A stretch of 60,102 bases of DNA from Mycobacterium sp. 852002-51971_SCH5477799-a. Its GTDB lineage: Bacteria; Actinomycetota; Actinomycetes; Mycobacteriales; Mycobacteriaceae. The stretch is taken from positions 1 to 60,102 of the forward strand of contig NZ_LZIF01000038.1 in assembly GCF_001667145.1 (NCBI RefSeq). The letters are read 5' to 3'. Made by a program: the position numbers and the translations under genes. A model generated the notes under the pieces. The model searched no databases and was not told the origin of the DNA. It saw only the letters and a program-made list of their open reading frames with translations. Position 1 is the first letter of the stretch. Each line of letters starts with the position of its first letter. Below, piece after piece: positions 58,850 through 60,102 of this stretch.

Positions 58850-60102
58850 TCAGCCCTGCGGGGGCCGGTAGATCTGCGGCTTCTGCACAGATATCTGGCG
58901 CGTTCCGGTGTCGTCGCCGCGGAAAATCCGGGGGGCATTGGCCAGCGGCGGTATCTCCGAGGTCGCCGGTTCGTTGTCCGCGCCGGGGACGCCGGCGGGG
59001 ATGCGGGTGGTCGCCGAGGCCGACGGTCCGGCGCCTTGGCCCACCGGGATCCGAGTGGTCGGTGCTGCCGCATTCGCGGCGGCCGCGCGCCGGCGGGCCG
59101 CGCGATTAGCCCGCCGTCGACCGCTCAGCTGCCCGGCGACGATCGCCGTCGCCAGGATGCCCAGCGCCAGGCCGCACAACGTCACGTCGAAAACACTGGT
59201 GATCTGCTGGGCGAGGTTGTTGCCGTAGACCGGGTGCAGCGCAGGGGAATTGGGCGAGTCCGCGAAGCGCGGCGCCAGCACGACGCCGACGACGACGCGG
59301 GCGACGCTCAGCGTGGCGACGAGTCCGCACAGCGACGTGACCACCCTCGGCGAAAGGGTGGCCAGCCTACGGCGCAGCCAGATCGCCAGGACCGCGGTGG
59401 CCAGATCGAACGCGGCCAGCACGATGCTGTCGTACCGGGAGAAGGGGTAGTTCAGGATAACTCCGACGACCAGGTCGGTGATCCGCATCGCTATCGACCC
59501 AACGCACCAAACGGCGATGAGCAGCAGGCCATTTCGGGTCGCCCCGCGCCACACGGATTCCTCGGTCGGCGAGGCGTTCCGGTGACCGAACAGCGCCCGC
59601 GGCGCGAAGAGCGCCGCGCCGGCCGCCCACGCCAGGTAACCCTCGAACCCGACGCCCGCCGTGGACGTGTTCTGCGCGATGCCGTGGAACGCGTCGATGT
59701 CACGACCGGCGGGCAAGAACCACACCAGGATCCCGGCGGCCAGCGTCGACGCGCCGAGCGCGACGATCGTGAGCCGGCTCGCCCGAGCGTCGCGCAGCAA
59801 CCACCTGGAGGCGACCAGCACGGCCACCAGGGCCACCACGCCGTACACCACCGCGGTCGCGATCACGGCGATGTTCTGTTTGCCGAATTGGTCGGCGCCG
59901 CCGGTGCTTTGCAGCGCGTACCGGACCCGCCAGTACAGGTTGAAACCGAAGCTGAGCACCGCCGCGAGCATCGACAGCGAGCCGATGATCCGCGCCGACC
60001 TGTGCCACCCGCTGGACTCGTCGCCCGCCGGAACGGGTCCGGTGAGCGCGCCGGCGGGCACTGCCTGGGCGCTCAACAACGAGCCGGCGACCTCGGAGAT
60101 AC
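58850..60102 (-). CDS. Multi-pass integral membrane protein (Rv0537c-like), N-terminus beyond the window
   Basis: At least 409 residues, with about eight to ten hydrophobic helices (for example IIGSLSMLAAVLSFGFNLYW, VVYGVVALVAVLVASRWLL, VCGLALGILATAIVAGQL-like segments) and a polar C-terminal tail rich in Ala/Arg/Pro, with the motif TTRIP twice. No enzyme motif recognised. The frame is open to the window edge upstream of a possible TTG at 60079, and the M. tuberculosis relative is longer (about 470 residues), so the gene is probably truncated here. It ends one base after galE3, convergently. Confidence 0.82.
   Translation of the reverse strand, partial: ISEVAGSLLSAQAVPAGALTGPVPAGDESSGWHRSARIIGSLSMLAAVLSFGFNLYWRVRYALQSTGGADQFGKQNIAVIATAVVYGVVALVAVLVASRWLLRDARASRLTIVALGASTLAAGILVWFLPAGRDIDAFHGIAQNTSTAGVGFEGYLAWAAGAALFAPRALFGHRNASPTEESVWRGATRNGLLLIAVWCVGSIAMRITDLVVGVILNYPFSRYDSIVLAAFDLATAVLAIWLRRRLATLSPRVVTSLCGLVATLSVARVVVGVVLAPRFADSPNSPALHPVYGNNLAQQITSVFDVTLCGLALGILATAIVAGQLSGRRRANRAARRRAAAANAAAPTTRIPVGQGAGPSASATTRIPAGVPGADNEPATSEIPPLANAPRIFRGDDTGTRQISVQKPQIYRPPQG

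Noticed and set aside
1..60102. tRNA, rRNA, insertion sequence or CRISPR elements
   Set aside because: None were recognised on reading both strands; the region is an ordinary protein-coding segment apart from the repeats listed.

Overview
The window is a chromosomal segment of a slow-growing Mycobacterium. It has the very high GC and GTG/TTG start usage of the genus. Gene order follows the M. tuberculosis stretch from Rv0479c to Rv0537c almost gene for gene: nitrilase, murB, lprQ, SDR, ROK regulator, mshA, gpm1, senX3-regX3, ppx1, proC, galE2, cmaA2, serB1, hemACDB, gabP, hemL, the ccs cluster, fabH, menA, mtnP, galE3. Several M. tuberculosis genes are absent here (Rv0488, Rv0492c, Rv0494, mmpS2/mmpL2, Rv0515, PE_PGRS6) and other modules occupy some of those places. 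A non-tuberculous species, plausibly of the M. avium group, is the best guess. Homology statements rest on recalled family sequences and visible motifs, not on database searches.

Layout. 1-8.2 kb: cell wall and thiol metabolism (MurB, L,D-transpeptidase, ROK regulator, MshA of mycothiol synthesis). A leaderless 29-codon poly-cysteine ORF sits in front of the ROK regulator-mshA operon. 8.2-13 kb: phosphoglycerate mutase, the SenX3-RegX3 two-component system with a MIRU repeat between its genes, and two conserved reverse-strand genes. 13-20.5 kb: Ppx1, a sugar-phosphate isomerase-like protein, a thioesterase, ProC, an HTH protein, the 33-residue ribosomal protein bS22, GalE2-like SDR and an acyltransferase. 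20.6-23 kb, reverse: CmaA2, a HadA-like dehydratase and SerB1.

23.1-27.0 kb: an inserted reverse-strand toxin locus with the order esxF - esxE - cpnT - putative immunity gene, as at Rv3905c-Rv3902c of M. tuberculosis but at a different chromosomal place. The toxin's N-terminal part is close to CpnT. Its C-terminal TNT (NAD+ glycohydrolase) tip and the following immunity gene are clearly AT-richer and diverged, which suggests exchange of the toxin/immunity cassette.

27.1-33 kb: tetrapyrrole synthesis (HemA, HemC, fused CobA-HemD, HemB) with a redoxin in front. 33.1-39.5 kb: STAS protein, then a cluster of surface O-acylation and hydrolase genes (acyltransferase-3, SGNH hydrolase, fused acyltransferase-SGNH, Tat-exported esterase) plus a 38-residue membrane peptide. 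39.9-46.5 kb: metabolic accessory genes (SsuD with an MHS transporter, GabP, a D-tartrate dehydratase-like enolase-superfamily protein overlapping a ketopantoate-reductase-like gene). 47-53 kb: HemL, a phosphatase-like protein and the cytochrome c biogenesis set (thioredoxin lipoprotein, CcdA, ResB, CcsA). Haem made by the hem genes would feed the cytochrome c assembled by these proteins. 53-60 kb: ParA-like ATPase, FabH, MenA, MtnP, GalE3 and the start-truncated gene of an integral membrane protein.

Thirteen starts, including those of the poly-Cys ORF, murB, lprQ, senX3, ppx1, galE2, esxF and gabP, are preceded at 6-8 nt by a TANNNT -10 element. These are probably leaderless transcripts, and the pattern was used to choose several starts. 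No tRNA, rRNA, CRISPR or insertion sequence was seen.
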